Below are positions 54,749 to 64,000 of a stretch of DNA of 64,000 bases, piece by piece. The stretch is taken from contig NZ_CP102428.1 in NCBI RefSeq assembly GCF_024652905.1, forward strand, positions 198,501 to 262,500. The letters run 5' to 3'. Numbering within the stretch: position 1 is the first letter of the stretch; every line of letters begins with the position of its first letter. Below the pieces are notes generated by a model that was not told the origin of the DNA, made no database searches, and saw only the letters and a program-made list of their open reading frames with translations. Position numbers and translations under genes: made by a program. Origin of the DNA: Pseudomonas oryzihabitans (GTDB lineage Bacteria > Pseudomonadota > Gammaproteobacteria > Pseudomonadales > Pseudomonadaceae).

Positions 54749-57700
54749 TCAGCGGGTGTGGTTTTCCCGCGACTCGTTACGCTTGCGGTCGATCTCGGCC
54801 TGAGCGGCTTCATCTGCCTGCACCGTGTCGGCCTTGGGGGCTTCGGCGGAGCTATCGTGCTCACCGGTCAGGGCGACGTTGGCCGCTTCTTCCTGGGCAG
54901 GGCTAGGCACGACTTCGACGGGCTCTTCCACCACGATTGGCGCGGACTCGGCTTCAGCGGCGGGCAGCTCTTCGGCGGCCTGGACGGGCTGAGCCTCGGG
55001 TGCCTGCTGCGGCTCTACGGTCCCTACCGCTGCGGTAGCGAAGGTTTCCTCGGTTTCCGCGATGGCGCCCAGGGCAGGGGCTTGCGCATCCTGCTCGGCC
55101 TGCTTTGCACGGGCAGCCTCAGCTTCACGGGCCAGGCGCTCACGGCGACGACGCTCGCGCGGATCATTGGAGGCGCGACCTGCAGCCGATTCTGCCGAGT
55201 CGGTCTCGACCGGTGCTGTGGGGATGGGCGCGGTTGCAGTTACCGGAGCGACCTGCTCGGCGACCGGTGCGGCGATTTCCACTTCCTGATGCGGTGCACG
55301 CTCGTCCTGCAGCTGGCTCACCTGGGGGGTGAGGATCTCCGGCTGGGCAGGGGCGTCGGCGGCAGGCTGCTCCAGCGCAGCTTCCTGATTCGCTTCGGCG
55401 GCGGCAGGAGTGGTGTCGGCAGCGACTGTCGGTTCCTGCTGGCGAACGTCACGAACCTCTTCCTGGGTAGCAATGGCGGTCACGCTTTCGCTGACCACGA
55501 CGGCGGTACCCAGGGCGACCGCGGCCGGCGCGACAGGGGCATCGGTGGCTGCAGTACTCTGCTCTTCGTCTTCGATGAAGTTGCCGTTGGCATCACGCTG
55601 ACGCTCGCGACGGTTGCTGCGACGACGCTGACCGCGCGAACGGCGACGCGGACGCTCTTCGCCTTCTTCCAGCTCCTCGTTGCCGTCCAGTACCTCTTCT
55701 TCGTTCAGCTCTTCGGCACTGGCCGCTTCCTGACGCTCTTCGCGCACCTTGCGTTCTTCGCGCGGTTGACGCTCTTCACGCGGCTTGCGCTCTTCGCGAG
55801 CCGGACGCTCTTCGGCACTCACGCGCTCTTCGCGCGGCTGACGCTCCTCACGAGGTTGGCGCTCTTCGCGGGGCTGACGCTCTTCACGCGGCTGGCGCTC
55901 TTCGCGAGAGGCGCGCTCCTCACGCGGCTGGCGCTCTTCGCGCGGCTGACGCTCCTCGCGGGGCTGGCGTTCTTCACGCGGTTGACGCTCTTCGCGATTG
56001 GCGCGCTCTTCGCGGGGCTGACGCTCCTCGCGAGCCGGACGATCTTCACGGGCCTGACGCTCTTCGCGGGGCTGACGCTCTTCACGCGGCTTGCGCTCTT
56101 CGCGGGCCGGGCGCTCGCTACGCTCGCCACGGTCGGCGCGGGGCTGACGCTCTTCACGCGGCTTGCGCTCGTCATCACGACGGCCTTCGCGGCGGCGATT
56201 CTGCTGGCGACCGTTGCGGCGCTCGTCCTGGCTGCGCTGCTCGTCGCTGCTCTTGGCGGCGACCGGCGCGGCAACGGCCTTATCGGCCATCGGCTGCTCT
56301 TCGGTCTTGCCGGCGAACAGGCTGACCAGGGACTTCACCAGGCCCTTGAACAGGTTCGGCTCGGCAGTGGCCTTGGCTGCGGGGGCGGCGGGCGCCACCA
56401 CTTCGGCGGTGACCGGAGTAGGGGCCGGCGCGCGCTCGGGCGCGACCTTCACCGCCGCTTCCTGGCGCACCAGGGTGCGGGTGGAGCTGACCGGTTGCAC
56501 CTCTTCGGCTTCGGTATTGGCCATCTCGTAGCTGGACTGGCTGTTCAGCAGCTCGGGATTGTCGTCACGCAGACGCTGCACTTCGAAGTGCGGGGTCTCG
56601 ATGTGATCGTCCGGCAGGATGATGATGCGCACGCGGGTACGCAACTCGATCTTGGTGATGCTGTTGCGCTTCTCGTTGAGCAGGAAGGACGCGACCTGGA
56701 TGGGTACGTGGGCACGGACCTCGGCGGTGCGATCCTTGAGGGCTTCTTCCTCGATCAGGCGCAGGATGGCCAGCGACAGGGATTCCACATCGCGGATGAT
56801 GCCCTGGCCGTTGCAACGGGGGCAGACGATGCCGCTGGTTTCCCGCAGGGAAGGGCGCAGGCGCTGACGGGACATTTCCAGCAGGCCGAAGCGCGAGATG
56901 CGACCGATCTGCACGCGAGCGCGGTCGGCTTCCAGGGCTTCGCGGACACGATCTTCCACGGCGCGCTGGTTTTTGACCGGGGTCATGTCGATGAAGTCGA
57001 TGACGATCAGGCCGCCGATGTCGCGCAGGCGCAGCTGGCGGGCGATTTCCTCAGCCGCTTCCAGGTTGGTCTGCAGGGCGGTTTCTTCGATGTCGCCACC
57101 CTTGGTGGCGCGCGCCGAGTTGATGTCGATGGACACCAGGGCTTCGGTGGGGTCGATGACGATGGAGCCACCCGACGGCAGCTTCACTTCGCGCTGGAAG
57201 GCGGTCTCGATCTGGCTTTCGATCTGGAAGCGATTGAACAGCGGGACGCTGTCCTGGTACAGCTTGATCTTGCTGGCGTACTGCGGCATCACCTGGCGGA
57301 TGAAGCTCAAGGCTTCTTCCTGGGCTTCGACGCTGTCGACCAGGACCTCGCCGATGTCCTGGCGCAGGTAATCGCGGATGGCGCGAATGATGACGTTGCT
57401 TTCTTGATAGATCAGGAAGGGACCCTTGCGCTCGCCCGAGGCTTCGTTGATGGCGGACCAGAGTTGCAGCAGGTAATCGAGGTCCCACTGCAGCTCTTCG
57501 GTGCTGCGGCCCAGGCCGGCCGTGCGCACGATCAGGCCCATGTCGCCCGGAGCGTTCAGGCCGTTCAGGGCTTCGCGCAGTTCGTTGCGCTCTTCACCCT
57601 CGATGCGACGGGAGATGCCGCCCGCGCGGGGATTGTTGGGCATCAGCACCAGGTAGCGACCGGCAAGGCTGATGAAGGTGGTCAGGGCGGCGCCCTTGTT

Positions 57701-58024
57701 GCCGCGCTCTTCCTTTTCGACCTGGACGACTACTTCCTGGCCTTCGGAGAGCACTTCCTTGATGTTGACGCGGCCTTCCGGGTTCTTCTTGAAGTATTCC
57801 CGGGAGATTTCCTTCAGCGGCAGGAAGCCGTGGCGATCGGCGCCGAAGTCGACGAAGGCGGCTTCCAGGCTGGGTTCGATGCGGGTGATGCGGCCTTTGT
57901 AGATGTTGGCCTTTTTCTGTTCGCGGGCTCCGGACTCGATGTCCAGATCGAACAGGCGTTGACCGTCGACCAAGGCAACCCGCAATTCCTCGGGCTGGGT
58001 CGCGTTGATGAGCATTCTCTTCAT
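54749..58024 (-). CDS. rne: Ribonuclease E
   Basis: 1091 residues. The endonuclease that starts mRNA decay and matures rRNA and tRNA, anchored at the membrane. The catalytic half (1 to about 530) has the S1 domain ([18 protein letters not shown]), the DNase I-like catalytic aspartates ([20 protein letters not shown]) and the zinc link VCPRCNGQG. The C-terminal half is disordered scaffold: a segment of about 605-765 is an almost pure tandem repeat of REERQP-type units, and the tail is rich in alanine and glutamate with the motif [13 protein letters not shown]. The long leader (to about 58667) probably mediates autoregulation. Confidence 0.97.
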   Translation of the reverse strand: MKRMLINATQPEELRVALVDGQRLFDLDIESGAREQKKANIYKGRITRIEPSLEAAFVDFGADRHGFLPLKEISREYFKKNPEGRVNIKEVLSEGQEVVVQVEKEERGNKGAALTTFISLAGRYLVLMPNNPRAGGISRRIEGEERNELREALNGLNAPGDMGLIVRTAGLGRSTEELQWDLDYLLQLWSAINEASGERKGPFLIYQESNVIIRAIRDYLRQDIGEVLVDSVEAQEEALSFIRQVMPQYASKIKLYQDSVPLFNRFQIESQIETAFQREVKLPSGGSIVIDPTEALVSIDINSARATKGGDIEETALQTNLEAAEEIARQLRLRDIGGLIVIDFIDMTPVKNQRAVEDRVREALEADRARVQIGRISRFGLLEMSRQRLRPSLRETSGIVCPRCNGQGIIRDVESLSLAILRLIEEEALKDRTAEVRAHVPIQVASFLLNEKRNSITKIELRTRVRIIILPDDHIETPHFEVQRLRDDNPELLNSQSSYEMANTEAEEVQPVSSTRTLVRQEAAVKVAPERAPAPTPVTAEVVAPAAPAAKATAEPNLFKGLVKSLVSLFAGKTEEQPMADKAVAAPVAAKSSDEQRSQDERRNGRQQNRRREGRRDDERKPREERQPRADRGERSERPAREERKPREERQPREERQAREDRPAREERQPREERANREERQPREERQPREERQPREERQPREERASREERQPREERQPREERQPREERQPREERVSAEERPAREERKPREERQPREERKVREERQEAASAEELNEEEVLDGNEELEEGEERPRRRSRGQRRRSNRRERQRDANGNFIEDEEQSTAATDAPVAPAAVALGTAVVVSESVTAIATQEEVRDVRQQEPTVAADTTPAAAEANQEAALEQPAADAPAQPEILTPQVSQLQDERAPHQEVEIAAPVAEQVAPVTATAPIPTAPVETDSAESAAGRASNDPRERRRRERLAREAEAARAKQAEQDAQAPALGAIAETEETFATAAVGTVEPQQAPEAQPVQAAEELPAAEAESAPIVVEEPVEVVPSPAQEEAANVALTGEHDSSAEAPKADTVQADEAAQAEIDRKRNESRENHTR

Positions 58025-58667
58025 GTAATACCACTACGTTCCAGGCTCTCGGCCCGCGTGGTGGCAACAGAATTCAGGAGAAGGGTGCACGGGGTCGTAT
58101 CGAAACCGGAGTAGCTCCGGTCTTCGTGTCCAGCAGCAGGCCCGGGGGCGTGCCGCGACTACGTCTCCTGCAGGCGCTTGAGCGACTGCCTTTGCAGCTC
58201 CGCAGAAGGAGGAATCAACCAGGCATGGTGCGGGCGTGACAGCCGAAAGGCTCGGGCAGCCGGGTCGTCGCGGGATTCGTGTCAGGTGTCGCGGTTGGAG
58301 CATCGGCCGTTGGCCTTGAGGCTTCCACCTGCGATCGTCACCTTGGCCGAAGCTGGGCGCGAAGCGGGCTGCAGGCGTACTGTCAGGCTACGCGATACGC
58401 TGGTTGTGCATCTCCATCCTGCACACAATCTTCAGGAATCTGGTGCCGCCCGCAAGGTCCGGAGCGGTTGTCGTTTTACAGCTGGCACCCTGGGTGCCGC
58501 TGCCTTGGTTACCAGGCGGATCGCAGCTCGCCACTCACCCCCTTGGGCAGAGTCGGCGGTCTGCTGGACGGCCAGACGTCCAGTGACTATTGCATTTGCA
58601 GCCTATTATTCGCGGGCGGAATCGACGGCCTCGCGAGCGGTGCCATCCAGACAGGACTGATAACCGC
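58025..58667 (-). promoter_or_regulatory. Long 5' leader of rne
   Basis: About 640 bases with no gene on either strand between the rne start and its likely transcription start. In E. coli the rne leader is about 360 nt and is cut by RNase E itself to regulate its amount; the length here suggests the same control. Confidence 0.6.
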
Positions 58668-58673
58668 CTCCGG

Positions 58674-58702
58674 ACTATAGCAGCAAGCTTTAAGTGCTTC
58701 AA
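58674..58702 (-). promoter_or_regulatory. Sigma-70 promoter of rne (candidate)
   Basis: On the minus strand, TTGAAG (58702-58697), a 17-base spacer and TATAGT (58679-58674). It lies about 650 bases before the rne start and within 60 bases of the divergent rluC gene. Confidence 0.65.
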
Positions 58703-58729
58703 ATAAGGGAAAATTGCTATCATCTGCCG

Positions 58730-59683
58730 ATGACTAAGCCTCCTTCTCCCAGCACCGGCGTTCAACTGCTCGATGTGCCCGCCGACTATGCCGGCCAGCG
58801 TATCGACAACTTCCTGCGTACCCAACTCAAGGGCGCGCCCAAAACCCTCATCTATCGCATCTTGCGCAAGGGCGAAGTGCGGGTGAACAAGGGGCGCATC
58901 AAGCCCGACTATCGTCTGCAGGCAGGCGACCAGATTCGCGTACCGCCGCTGCGCCTGTCCGAGCCCGGCGAGCCGGCACCCCTGGCCAAGGGGCTGCTCG
59001 AGCGGCTGGAAGAGTCCATCGTCCACGAGGACAAGGCCCTAATCGTCATCAACAAGCCGGCCGGGATCGCCGTACACGGCGGCAGTGGCCTGACCGGCGG
59101 GGTCATCGAGGTCTTTCGCCAACTGCGTCCCGAGGCCCGCGACATCGAACTGGTCCATCGCCTCGACCGGGATACCTCGGGCCTGCTGATGATCGCCAAG
59201 AAACGCAGCATGCTGCGTTTCCTGCACGAGGCCTTGCGTGGCGACGGCGTCGACAAGCGCTATCACGCCCTGGTGCGCGGCCATTGGCCGGCGGCCAAGA
59301 AGAAAATCAATGCGCCTTTGCTGAAGAACACCCTCAGATCCGGCGAGCGCATGGTCGAGGTCAACGACGAAGGCAAGGAAGCGCTCACCGAATTCCGCGT
59401 GCTGCGGCGCTATGGCGAATTCGCCACCCTGGTCGAGGCGCGGCCGGTGACCGGGCGGACCCATCAGATTCGCGTCCATGCCCGTCACGCCGGGCACGCC
59501 ATCGCCGGTGATCCCAAATACGGTGATGAAGACTTCTCCCAGGAGATTCGCGAGCTGGGCGGCAAGCGGCTGTTCCTGCACTCGGCGAGTCTGGTGATCC
59601 CCTTGCCCGAAGGCGGTGAGCTGCGCCTGGAAGCGCCGGTCGACGGCACCTGGAGCCAGACGCTGGAGCGGCTGGATGCCTGA
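58730..59683 (+). CDS. rluC: 23S rRNA pseudouridine synthase RluC
   Basis: 317 residues. Makes pseudouridine at 955, 2504 and 2580 of 23S rRNA. An N-terminal S4 RNA-binding domain ([30 protein letters not shown]) precedes the catalytic core with the aspartate in [12 protein letters not shown] and [18 protein letters not shown] 58730 is used; no clear ribosome site precedes it, and a TTG at 58694 is in frame. Divergent from rne, as in E. coli. Confidence 0.95.
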   Translation: MTKPPSPSTGVQLLDVPADYAGQRIDNFLRTQLKGAPKTLIYRILRKGEVRVNKGRIKPDYRLQAGDQIRVPPLRLSEPGEPAPLAKGLLERLEESIVHEDKALIVINKPAGIAVHGGSGLTGGVIEVFRQLRPEARDIELVHRLDRDTSGLLMIAKKRSMLRFLHEALRGDGVDKRYHALVRGHWPAAKKKINAPLLKNTLRSGERMVEVNDEGKEALTEFRVLRRYGEFATLVEARPVTGRTHQIRVHARHAGHAIAGDPKYGDEDFSQEIRELGGKRLFLHSASLVIPLPEGGELRLEAPVDGTWSQTLERLDA

Positions 59684-60362
59684 CTACCAGCTGCTGATCT
59701 TCGACTGGGACGGCACCCTGGCAGATTCCATCGGCCGGATCGTCGAGGTGATGCACGTGGCGGCCGAACAGCTGGGGCTGCCGCCGCGTAGCGACGTGGC
59801 CATCAAGGGCATCATCGGCCTGGAGCTGGTCGCGGCCATCCAGGCCCTCTATCCGCAGCTGGTGACTCCGGCGCAGATCGAGGGCTTTCGCGATGCCTAC
59901 AGCGCCGAGTTCGTCCGCCGCGAGCAGGAGGCATCGCCGCTGTTTCCGGAGGTGATGAGTGGGTTGCAGCGCTTTCGCGCCCAGGGTTACCAACTGGCCG
60001 TGGCGACCGGAAAGAGCCGGCGTGGGCTGGCCCGCTCGCTGCAGCAGCATGGCCTGAGCGAGTTCTTCGATATCACCCGTTGCGCCGACGAGACAGCTGG
60101 CAAGCCCGATCCGCAGATGGTGCAGGAGATCCTCGCCCATTGCGGTGTCGCCCCGGAGCGTGCCCTGCTGGTGGGAGATGCGGTGTTCGACCTGGAAATG
60201 GCCCGGCGCGCCGGGGTCGCCGCGGTCGGGGTCGCCTATGGTGCCCAGCCGGCCGAGGTGCTGAGGGATTTCGGACCGCGCCTGGTGATCGAAGCTTTCG
60301 CGGACCTGGCGCTGTGGCTGGGTGACAACGTTGTGGGCAGAAGTGAGGTAGGGCATGGCTGA
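59676..60362 (+). CDS. HAD-family hydrolase (Gph/YjjG-like)
   Basis: 228 residues. Haloacid dehalogenase fold with the catalytic [10 protein letters not shown] (Asp10/Asp12), VATGKSRRG and [12 protein letters not shown] phosphatase, perhaps of phosphoglycolate or nucleoside monophosphates. It overlaps rluC by eight bases and sppA by eight, so the three form one operon. Confidence 0.92.
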   Translation: MPDYQLLIFDWDGTLADSIGRIVEVMHVAAEQLGLPPRSDVAIKGIIGLELVAAIQALYPQLVTPAQIEGFRDAYSAEFVRREQEASPLFPEVMSGLQRFRAQGYQLAVATGKSRRGLARSLQQHGLSEFFDITRCADETAGKPDPQMVQEILAHCGVAPERALLVGDAVFDLEMARRAGVAAVGVAYGAQPAEVLRDFGPRLVIEAFADLALWLGDNVVGRSEVGHG

Positions 60363-61347
60363 CGAGTGGAAGGAAGACAATGGGCGTGCGCGTCCGGCGG
60401 ACGACAAGACCTGGGCCCTGATCGAGAAGACCATGCTCGCCAGTGTGCGCGAGCAGCGGCGGGCGCGGCGCTGGGGCATCTTTTTCAAGCTGCTGACCTT
60501 CGCGTACCTGATCGTCATGCTGGTGCTGTTCACGCCGCTGCTGTCGTTGGGCAAGAAGGGTGGGGTGACCGAGTCCGGTGCCCATACCGCGCTCATCGAG
60601 CTCAAGGGCGTGATCGCCGACGACGAGAAGGCCAGTGCCGACAACGTAGTTACGGCCCTGCGCAAGGCCTTCGACGACAGCAACACCCGTGGCGTGGTGC
60701 TGCGCATCAACAGCCCAGGCGGCAGTCCGGTGCAATCCGGCTACATCTATGACGAGATCAAGCGTCTGCGCGGCATGCATCCAGACATCAAGCTGTACGC
60801 GGTGATCACCGACCTGGGTGCCTCGGGCGCCTACTATGTGGCCAGTGCGGCCGATGCCATCTACGCCGACAAGGCCAGCCTGGTCGGCTCCATCGGCGTG
60901 ACCGCGGCTTCCTTCGGCTTCGTCGGCACCATGGAAAAGCTGGGTGTGGAGCGGCGCGTCTACACCTCTGGCGAGCACAAGGCTTTCCTCGATCCCTTCC
61001 AGCCGCAGAAGCCCGAGGAAACCCGCTTCTGGCAGCAGGTGCTGGATACCACCCATCAGCAGTTCATCGACAGCGTCAAGAAGGGGCGTGGCGACCGGCT
61101 CAAGGTCGAGGGTCATCCCGAGCTGTTCTCCGGATTGGTCTGGTCCGGCGAGCAGGCCCTGACCCTGGGACTGATCGATGGCCTGGGCAGTGCCAGCTAC
61201 GTGGCGCGGGATGTGATCAAGCAAGAGCGGCTGGTGGACTATACCCAGGAAGATTCGCCCTTTGATCGCTTCGCCAAGCGCCTGGGCGCCAGCGTCGCCG
61301 AGCGTCTGGCCCTCTATATGGGCTGGCAGGGTCCGACGCTGCGCTAG
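60355..61347 (+). CDS. sppA: Signal peptide peptidase SppA
   Basis: 330 residues, the short single-domain form. One membrane helix (about 39-65), then a periplasmic serine protease domain with the nucleophile in DLGASGAYYVAS, the INSPGG loop and the catalytic lysine nearby. It degrades cleaved signal peptides. Last gene of the rluC operon. Confidence 0.93.
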   Translation: MADEWKEDNGRARPADDKTWALIEKTMLASVREQRRARRWGIFFKLLTFAYLIVMLVLFTPLLSLGKKGGVTESGAHTALIELKGVIADDEKASADNVVTALRKAFDDSNTRGVVLRINSPGGSPVQSGYIYDEIKRLRGMHPDIKLYAVITDLGASGAYYVASAADAIYADKASLVGSIGVTAASFGFVGTMEKLGVERRVYTSGEHKAFLDPFQPQKPEETRFWQQVLDTTHQQFIDSVKKGRGDRLKVEGHPELFSGLVWSGEQALTLGLIDGLGSASYVARDVIKQERLVDYTQEDSPFDRFAKRLGASVAERLALYMGWQGPTLR

Positions 61348-61365
61348 GGCAGCGTCCAGCAGGTC

Positions 61366-61944
61366 TCAGGGGGCCTGCAGTCCTGCCTCGCGCAGCAGCG
61401 CGGCGAGCCGAATGAGGGGGAGGCCGATCAGACTGGTCGGATCCTCTCCCTGCATGGCGTCGAAGAGCGCGATGCCGAGGCCCTCGGCCTTGAAGCTGCC
61501 GGCGCAGTCATAGGGCTGTTCCGCCAACAGGTAGCGGTCGATCGTCGCCGCGTCGAGCGGGCGAAAGCGCACCTGGAAATCCACCACCTCGCTACGGCAC
61601 TCGCCGGTGCGACTGTCCAGCAGGGCGAGCCCGGTATGGAACACCAGGGTGCGGCCACTGGCCCGGGCCAGTTGCTGGTGGGCCCGTTCATGCGTCAGGG
61701 GCTTACCGAGAATCTCGCCATCGATGGCGGTTGCCTGATCCGAGCCGATGATGAGCGTGGGCGCTGGCTGGTCGGCCAGGGCGGCGGCCTTGGCCCGCGC
61801 CAGTCGCTCTACCAGCGCCCGCGGGCTTTCGCCGGGTAGCGGCGTCTCGTCGATGTCCGGCGACTGGTGGGCGAAGGGCAGGTGCAACCTTTCCAGCAAT
61901 TGGCGGCGGTAAGGTGAGCTGGAAGCGAGTAGAATGAGAGGCAT
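61366..61944 (-). CDS. Maf-like nucleoside triphosphate pyrophosphatase (YceF type, 7-methyl-GTP)
   Basis: 192 residues. The family motif LLASSSPYRRQLLERL at the start and GSDQATAIDGEILGKP are of the YceF subgroup, which removes 7-methyl-GTP. The start is ATG 61944; the frame goes on upstream only by chance. As in E. coli, it is divergent from yceD-rpmF. Confidence 0.93.
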   Translation of the reverse strand: MPLILLASSSPYRRQLLERLHLPFAHQSPDIDETPLPGESPRALVERLARAKAAALADQPAPTLIIGSDQATAIDGEILGKPLTHERAHQQLARASGRTLVFHTGLALLDSRTGECRSEVVDFQVRFRPLDAATIDRYLLAEQPYDCAGSFKAEGLGIALFDAMQGEDPTSLIGLPLIRLAALLREAGLQAP

Positions 61945-62006
61945 CGGTTTGTTCTCGGGCGCGGTCGACCAGAGGTCGGTCGGAATCGCTTCGGGGTTAA
62001 TTTCCT

Positions 62007-62034
62007 TTGACAGCCGTAAGGCCGTCCCTATAAT
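62007..62034 (+). promoter_or_regulatory. Consensus sigma-70 promoter of yceD-rpmF-plsX
   Basis: A perfect TTGACA (62007-62012), a 16-base spacer and a perfect TATAAT (62029-62034). The likely start point is at about 62041, only a few bases before the yceD ATG at 62044. Confidence 0.88.
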
Positions 62035-62043
62035 GGCGCGCTT

Positions 62044-62571
62044 ATGTTGAATGGGCCAATTCCACCTCAGGTCGATCCTCGCAAATTGGCGGATCGCGGC
62101 GTAACCCTCAAGGGTGAGCTGCCTCTCGCGAACATGCGGCGTGTCGGCGAGCAGCTCGTGAAGTCCGAAGGCGCGGTAGCCGTCGTCCTCGACTTCGGGC
62201 GTGATCAACAAAAGCAATTCGTCATCCATGGTGTCCTGGATACCGCGGTCGAGATGATTTGCCAGCGTTGTCTGGAGCCGGCAGTGCTTCCCATTAGCAG
62301 CGAATTCGATTTCGCCGTGCTCTGGGAAGGGAAGTCGGCCGATGCCTTGCCACAGGGTTACGATGCCCTGGAGGTTGGTGAAGAACCCCTGGATCTGCAT
62401 AGCCTGATCGAAGAAGAGCTGTTGCTCGCTCTGCCGATCATCCCTGTGCATCCGGAAGGTGCTTGCCAACATCCGGAAGGTTTCGAGGCGCCCGAAGAGC
62501 CGGCGGACGAGGAAAAGCGACCCAACCCGTTCAGTGTACTTGCGCAGTTGAAGCGTGACCCAAACGTTTAG
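62044..62571 (+). CDS. yceD: YceD family protein (DUF177, 23S rRNA accumulation)
   Basis: 175 residues. Family pattern with MICQRCLEPAVLPI (CxxC-type cysteines), VLWEG and the acidic second half. YceD is needed for normal 23S rRNA levels. The promoter lies so close that the message is nearly leaderless, and no ribosome site is visible. Start of the rpmF-plsX-fabD cluster. Confidence 0.93.
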   Translation: MLNGPIPPQVDPRKLADRGVTLKGELPLANMRRVGEQLVKSEGAVAVVLDFGRDQQKQFVIHGVLDTAVEMICQRCLEPAVLPISSEFDFAVLWEGKSADALPQGYDALEVGEEPLDLHSLIEEELLLALPIIPVHPEGACQHPEGFEAPEEPADEEKRPNPFSVLAQLKRDPNV

Positions 62572-62581
62572 GAGTTAAATC

Positions 62582-62764
62582 ATGGCTGTTCAGCAGAACA
62601 AAAAATCCCGTTCCGCTCGCGACATGCGTCGTTCGCACGACGCCCTCGAAGCGAACGCTCTGTCCGTGGAAAAGAGCACCGGTGAAGTTCACCTGCGCCA
62701 CCACGTGTCGCCCGACGGTTTCTACCGCGGTCGCAAAGTGATCGACAAGGGTTCCGACGAGTAA
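62582..62764 (+). CDS. rpmF: 50S ribosomal protein L32
   Basis: 60 residues, with [21 protein letters not shown] at the start, typical of the gammaproteobacterial protein without zinc cysteines. GGAG lies a few bases before the ATG. Same reading frame as the following plsX. Confidence 0.98.
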   Translation: MAVQQNKKSRSARDMRRSHDALEANALSVEKSTGEVHLRHHVSPDGFYRGRKVIDKGSDE

Positions 62765-62770
62765 TCCTCG

Positions 62771-63760
62771 ATCGAAATCGTCATCGCGATCGATGCAATG
62801 GGCGGGGACTTCGGTCCCCGCTGCATTGTTCCTGCTGCACTCGACGCTCTCGAGCGTTTCCCCGCCTTACAGCTTCTCCTCTGTGGTCAGCGCGACGCCC
62901 TGTCGGCCTGGTCACCGCCTGCCTCCCTCGCCAACCGCCTGCAGTTCGAATACGTCGATGCCCTCGTCGGGCCCGATGAGCGACCCGCTGCTGTGGTACG
63001 AAGTCGCACCCGGACCTCCATGCATGCCGCCCTCGAAGCGGTCCAGCAGGGGCGTGCCCAGGGCTGCCTGAGTGCCGGCAATACCGGGGCCTGGATGGCG
63101 CTCGCGCGACAGCTGCTCGGGACGCTGCCGGACATCGATCGACCCGCCATGGTATCGGCGCTGCCCGGGCGGGACAGGCATCAGACGCTGCTGCTGGATC
63201 TCGGCGCCAACCTCGACACCTCGGCCGAACAGCTGGTGCAGTTCGCCTATCTGGGCGCGGGGGCGGCCCAGGCGCGGGGTCTGGTGCGGCCAAGGGTCGC
63301 GCTACTGAACGTCGGGCGCGAACCGGGCAAGGGCACGCCGGTGATCCAGGACGCCGCCCGGCGCCTCGCTCAGAGTCAGGCCTTCGATTTTATCGGCTTC
63401 GTCGAAGGCAGCGATCTCTATGCCGCCGCAGCCGACGTGGTGGTCTGCGATGGCTTCACCGGCAACGCCGTGCTCAAGTCCGGCGAGGCGCTGCTGCGCC
63501 TGTTGGTCGAGCGCAGTGGCACGGCCTCCTGGCTCGAACGTCGGTTGCTGCAACCCTGGCTGGCCCGCCGTTTCCGTCATTGGAATCCGGAGCTGCACAA
63601 TGGCGCGAGCTTTCTCGGCTTGAACGCGGTGGTGGTGAAGAGCCATGGCGCGGCAGGCGAAGTCGGTCTCGTTCAAGCCATCGAGCGCGCTCTGCGCGAC
63701 GTGGAGACTGATCTGCCTGGCCGTATCCGGTTAAACTTGGCGGCTCTGAAAGCGGTGTGA
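62771..63760 (+). CDS. plsX: Phosphate acyltransferase PlsX, with a probable non-canonical start
   Basis: About 329 residues. Makes acyl-phosphate from acyl-ACP, the first step of phospholipid synthesis. Family segments: AIDAMGGDFGPRC, SAGNTGAWMA, NVGREPGKG, GFVEGSDLYAAAADVVVCDGFTGNAVLKSGE. The usual N-terminus ends in VIAIDAMGG. Here those residues are encoded (EIVIAIDAMGG), but between the in-frame rpmF stop (62762-62764) and ATG 62798 there is no ATG, GTG or TTG. Starting at 62798 would lose the first strand with its aspartate. An ATC at 62771 gives the expected length. Confidence 0.9.
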   Translation: MEIVIAIDAMGGDFGPRCIVPAALDALERFPALQLLLCGQRDALSAWSPPASLANRLQFEYVDALVGPDERPAAVVRSRTRTSMHAALEAVQQGRAQGCLSAGNTGAWMALARQLLGTLPDIDRPAMVSALPGRDRHQTLLLDLGANLDTSAEQLVQFAYLGAGAAQARGLVRPRVALLNVGREPGKGTPVIQDAARRLAQSQAFDFIGFVEGSDLYAAAADVVVCDGFTGNAVLKSGEALLRLLVERSGTASWLERRLLQPWLARRFRHWNPELHNGASFLGLNAVVVKSHGAAGEVGLVQAIERALRDVETDLPGRIRLNLAALKAV

Positions 63761-63842
63761 CCGACCGGTCGACACCGACATCTCAGTCTGTCAGTGGCGG
63801 AATCGCGGTTTCGCCAGCAATGGACCTACAAGAGACCTGCCT

Positions 63843-64000
63843 ATGTCCGCCTCTCTCGCTTTCGTCTTTCCCGGTCAGGGTTCCCAGGCCCTGGGCATGC
63901 TGGGTGAGTTGGCCACGCACCATGCGCTGATCGGCGAAACCTTTGCCGAAGCCTCCGCCGTCCTCGGCTACGACCTCTGGGCGCTGACCCAGCAGGGCCC
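63843..64000 (+). CDS. fabD: Malonyl CoA-acyl carrier protein transacylase, N-terminal part
   Basis: The first 52 residues only; the window ends inside the gene. MSASLAFVFPGQGSQALGML carries the family's PGQGSQ motif. Transfers malonyl groups from CoA to acyl carrier protein. It follows plsX by 82 bases, the usual order of the fab cluster. Confidence 0.95.
   Translation, partial: MSASLAFVFPGQGSQALGMLGELATHHALIGETFAEASAVLGYDLWALTQQG

Noticed and set aside
54584-58114. A 1176-codon open frame on the plus strand opposite rne
   Set aside because: It mirrors the rne reading frame; the repetitive, low-stop DNA keeps the opposite strand open. No domain is seen and rne is certain.

Overview
The window looks like chromosome of a high-GC Pseudomonas-type gammaproteobacterium, possibly of the P. 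oryzihabitans/psychrotolerans lineage (an inference; no rRNA gene is present). Supporting genes are guaA, trpS in its long form, zapE-nfi, rplM-rpsI, rne-rluC, yceD-rpmF-plsX-fabD, the pair dapD with a YffB-like gene, csdA-csdE, mntR/mntH, mqo and an OprD porin. The window cuts guaA at its 5' end and fabD at its 3' end.

Region 1-6.1 kb: after the guaA terminator the sequence turns clearly AT-rich and carries two convergent genes unlike their surroundings. One is an HNH nuclease domain fused to an ABC-type ATPase domain (1311-2606). The other is an 828-residue RloC/PrrC-like ATPase with a CPFC zinc hook and an R-E-H arrangement like that of anticodon nucleases (3163-5610). Both look like phage-defence genes inserted at the 3' end of guaA, a known island hotspot.

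Region 6.1-24.7 kb: a GGDEF-EAL protein; a LysR/NmrA divergent pair; a DJ-1/PfpI protein; a secreted RTX-like protein; an arsR-ACR3-arsC-chrA oxyanion operon with a clear ArsR operator; a divergent ArsN1-like GNAT plus MFS pair; a BdlA-like soluble chemoreceptor; the mntR/mntH pair with a palindromic operator; a glycine-rich membrane protein; and a NUC1 nuclease.

Region 24.7-36.1 kb: an OprD porin, then four and a half 112-bp tandem repeats, then a 1710-residue DUF4011-SF1 helicase-Vsr protein resembling the single-gene Hhe defence system. Next comes a heavy-metal-type two-component system divergent from a periplasmic protein, a cytochrome b and a molybdopterin oxidoreductase. That layout resembles HprRS-MsrPQ.

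Region 36.1-49.1 kb: metabolic and regulatory genes (3-hydroxyisobutyrate dehydrogenase family, mqo-cupin, an AEC carrier, AraC/LysE, a bacteriophytochrome, tadA, csdAE, dapD, a YffB-like gene, yhcB). Two copies of a hairpin-forming dispersed repeat (36.1 and 48.4 kb) have stems that differ by compensatory changes.

Region 49.2-64 kb: housekeeping genes. Points of note are a second cluster of the GTAGGTTGG repeat family between rpsI and rne, an RNase E with a long REERQP tandem repeat and a roughly 640-nt leader, a near-leaderless yceD behind a consensus promoter, and a plsX with no canonical start codon at the expected position.
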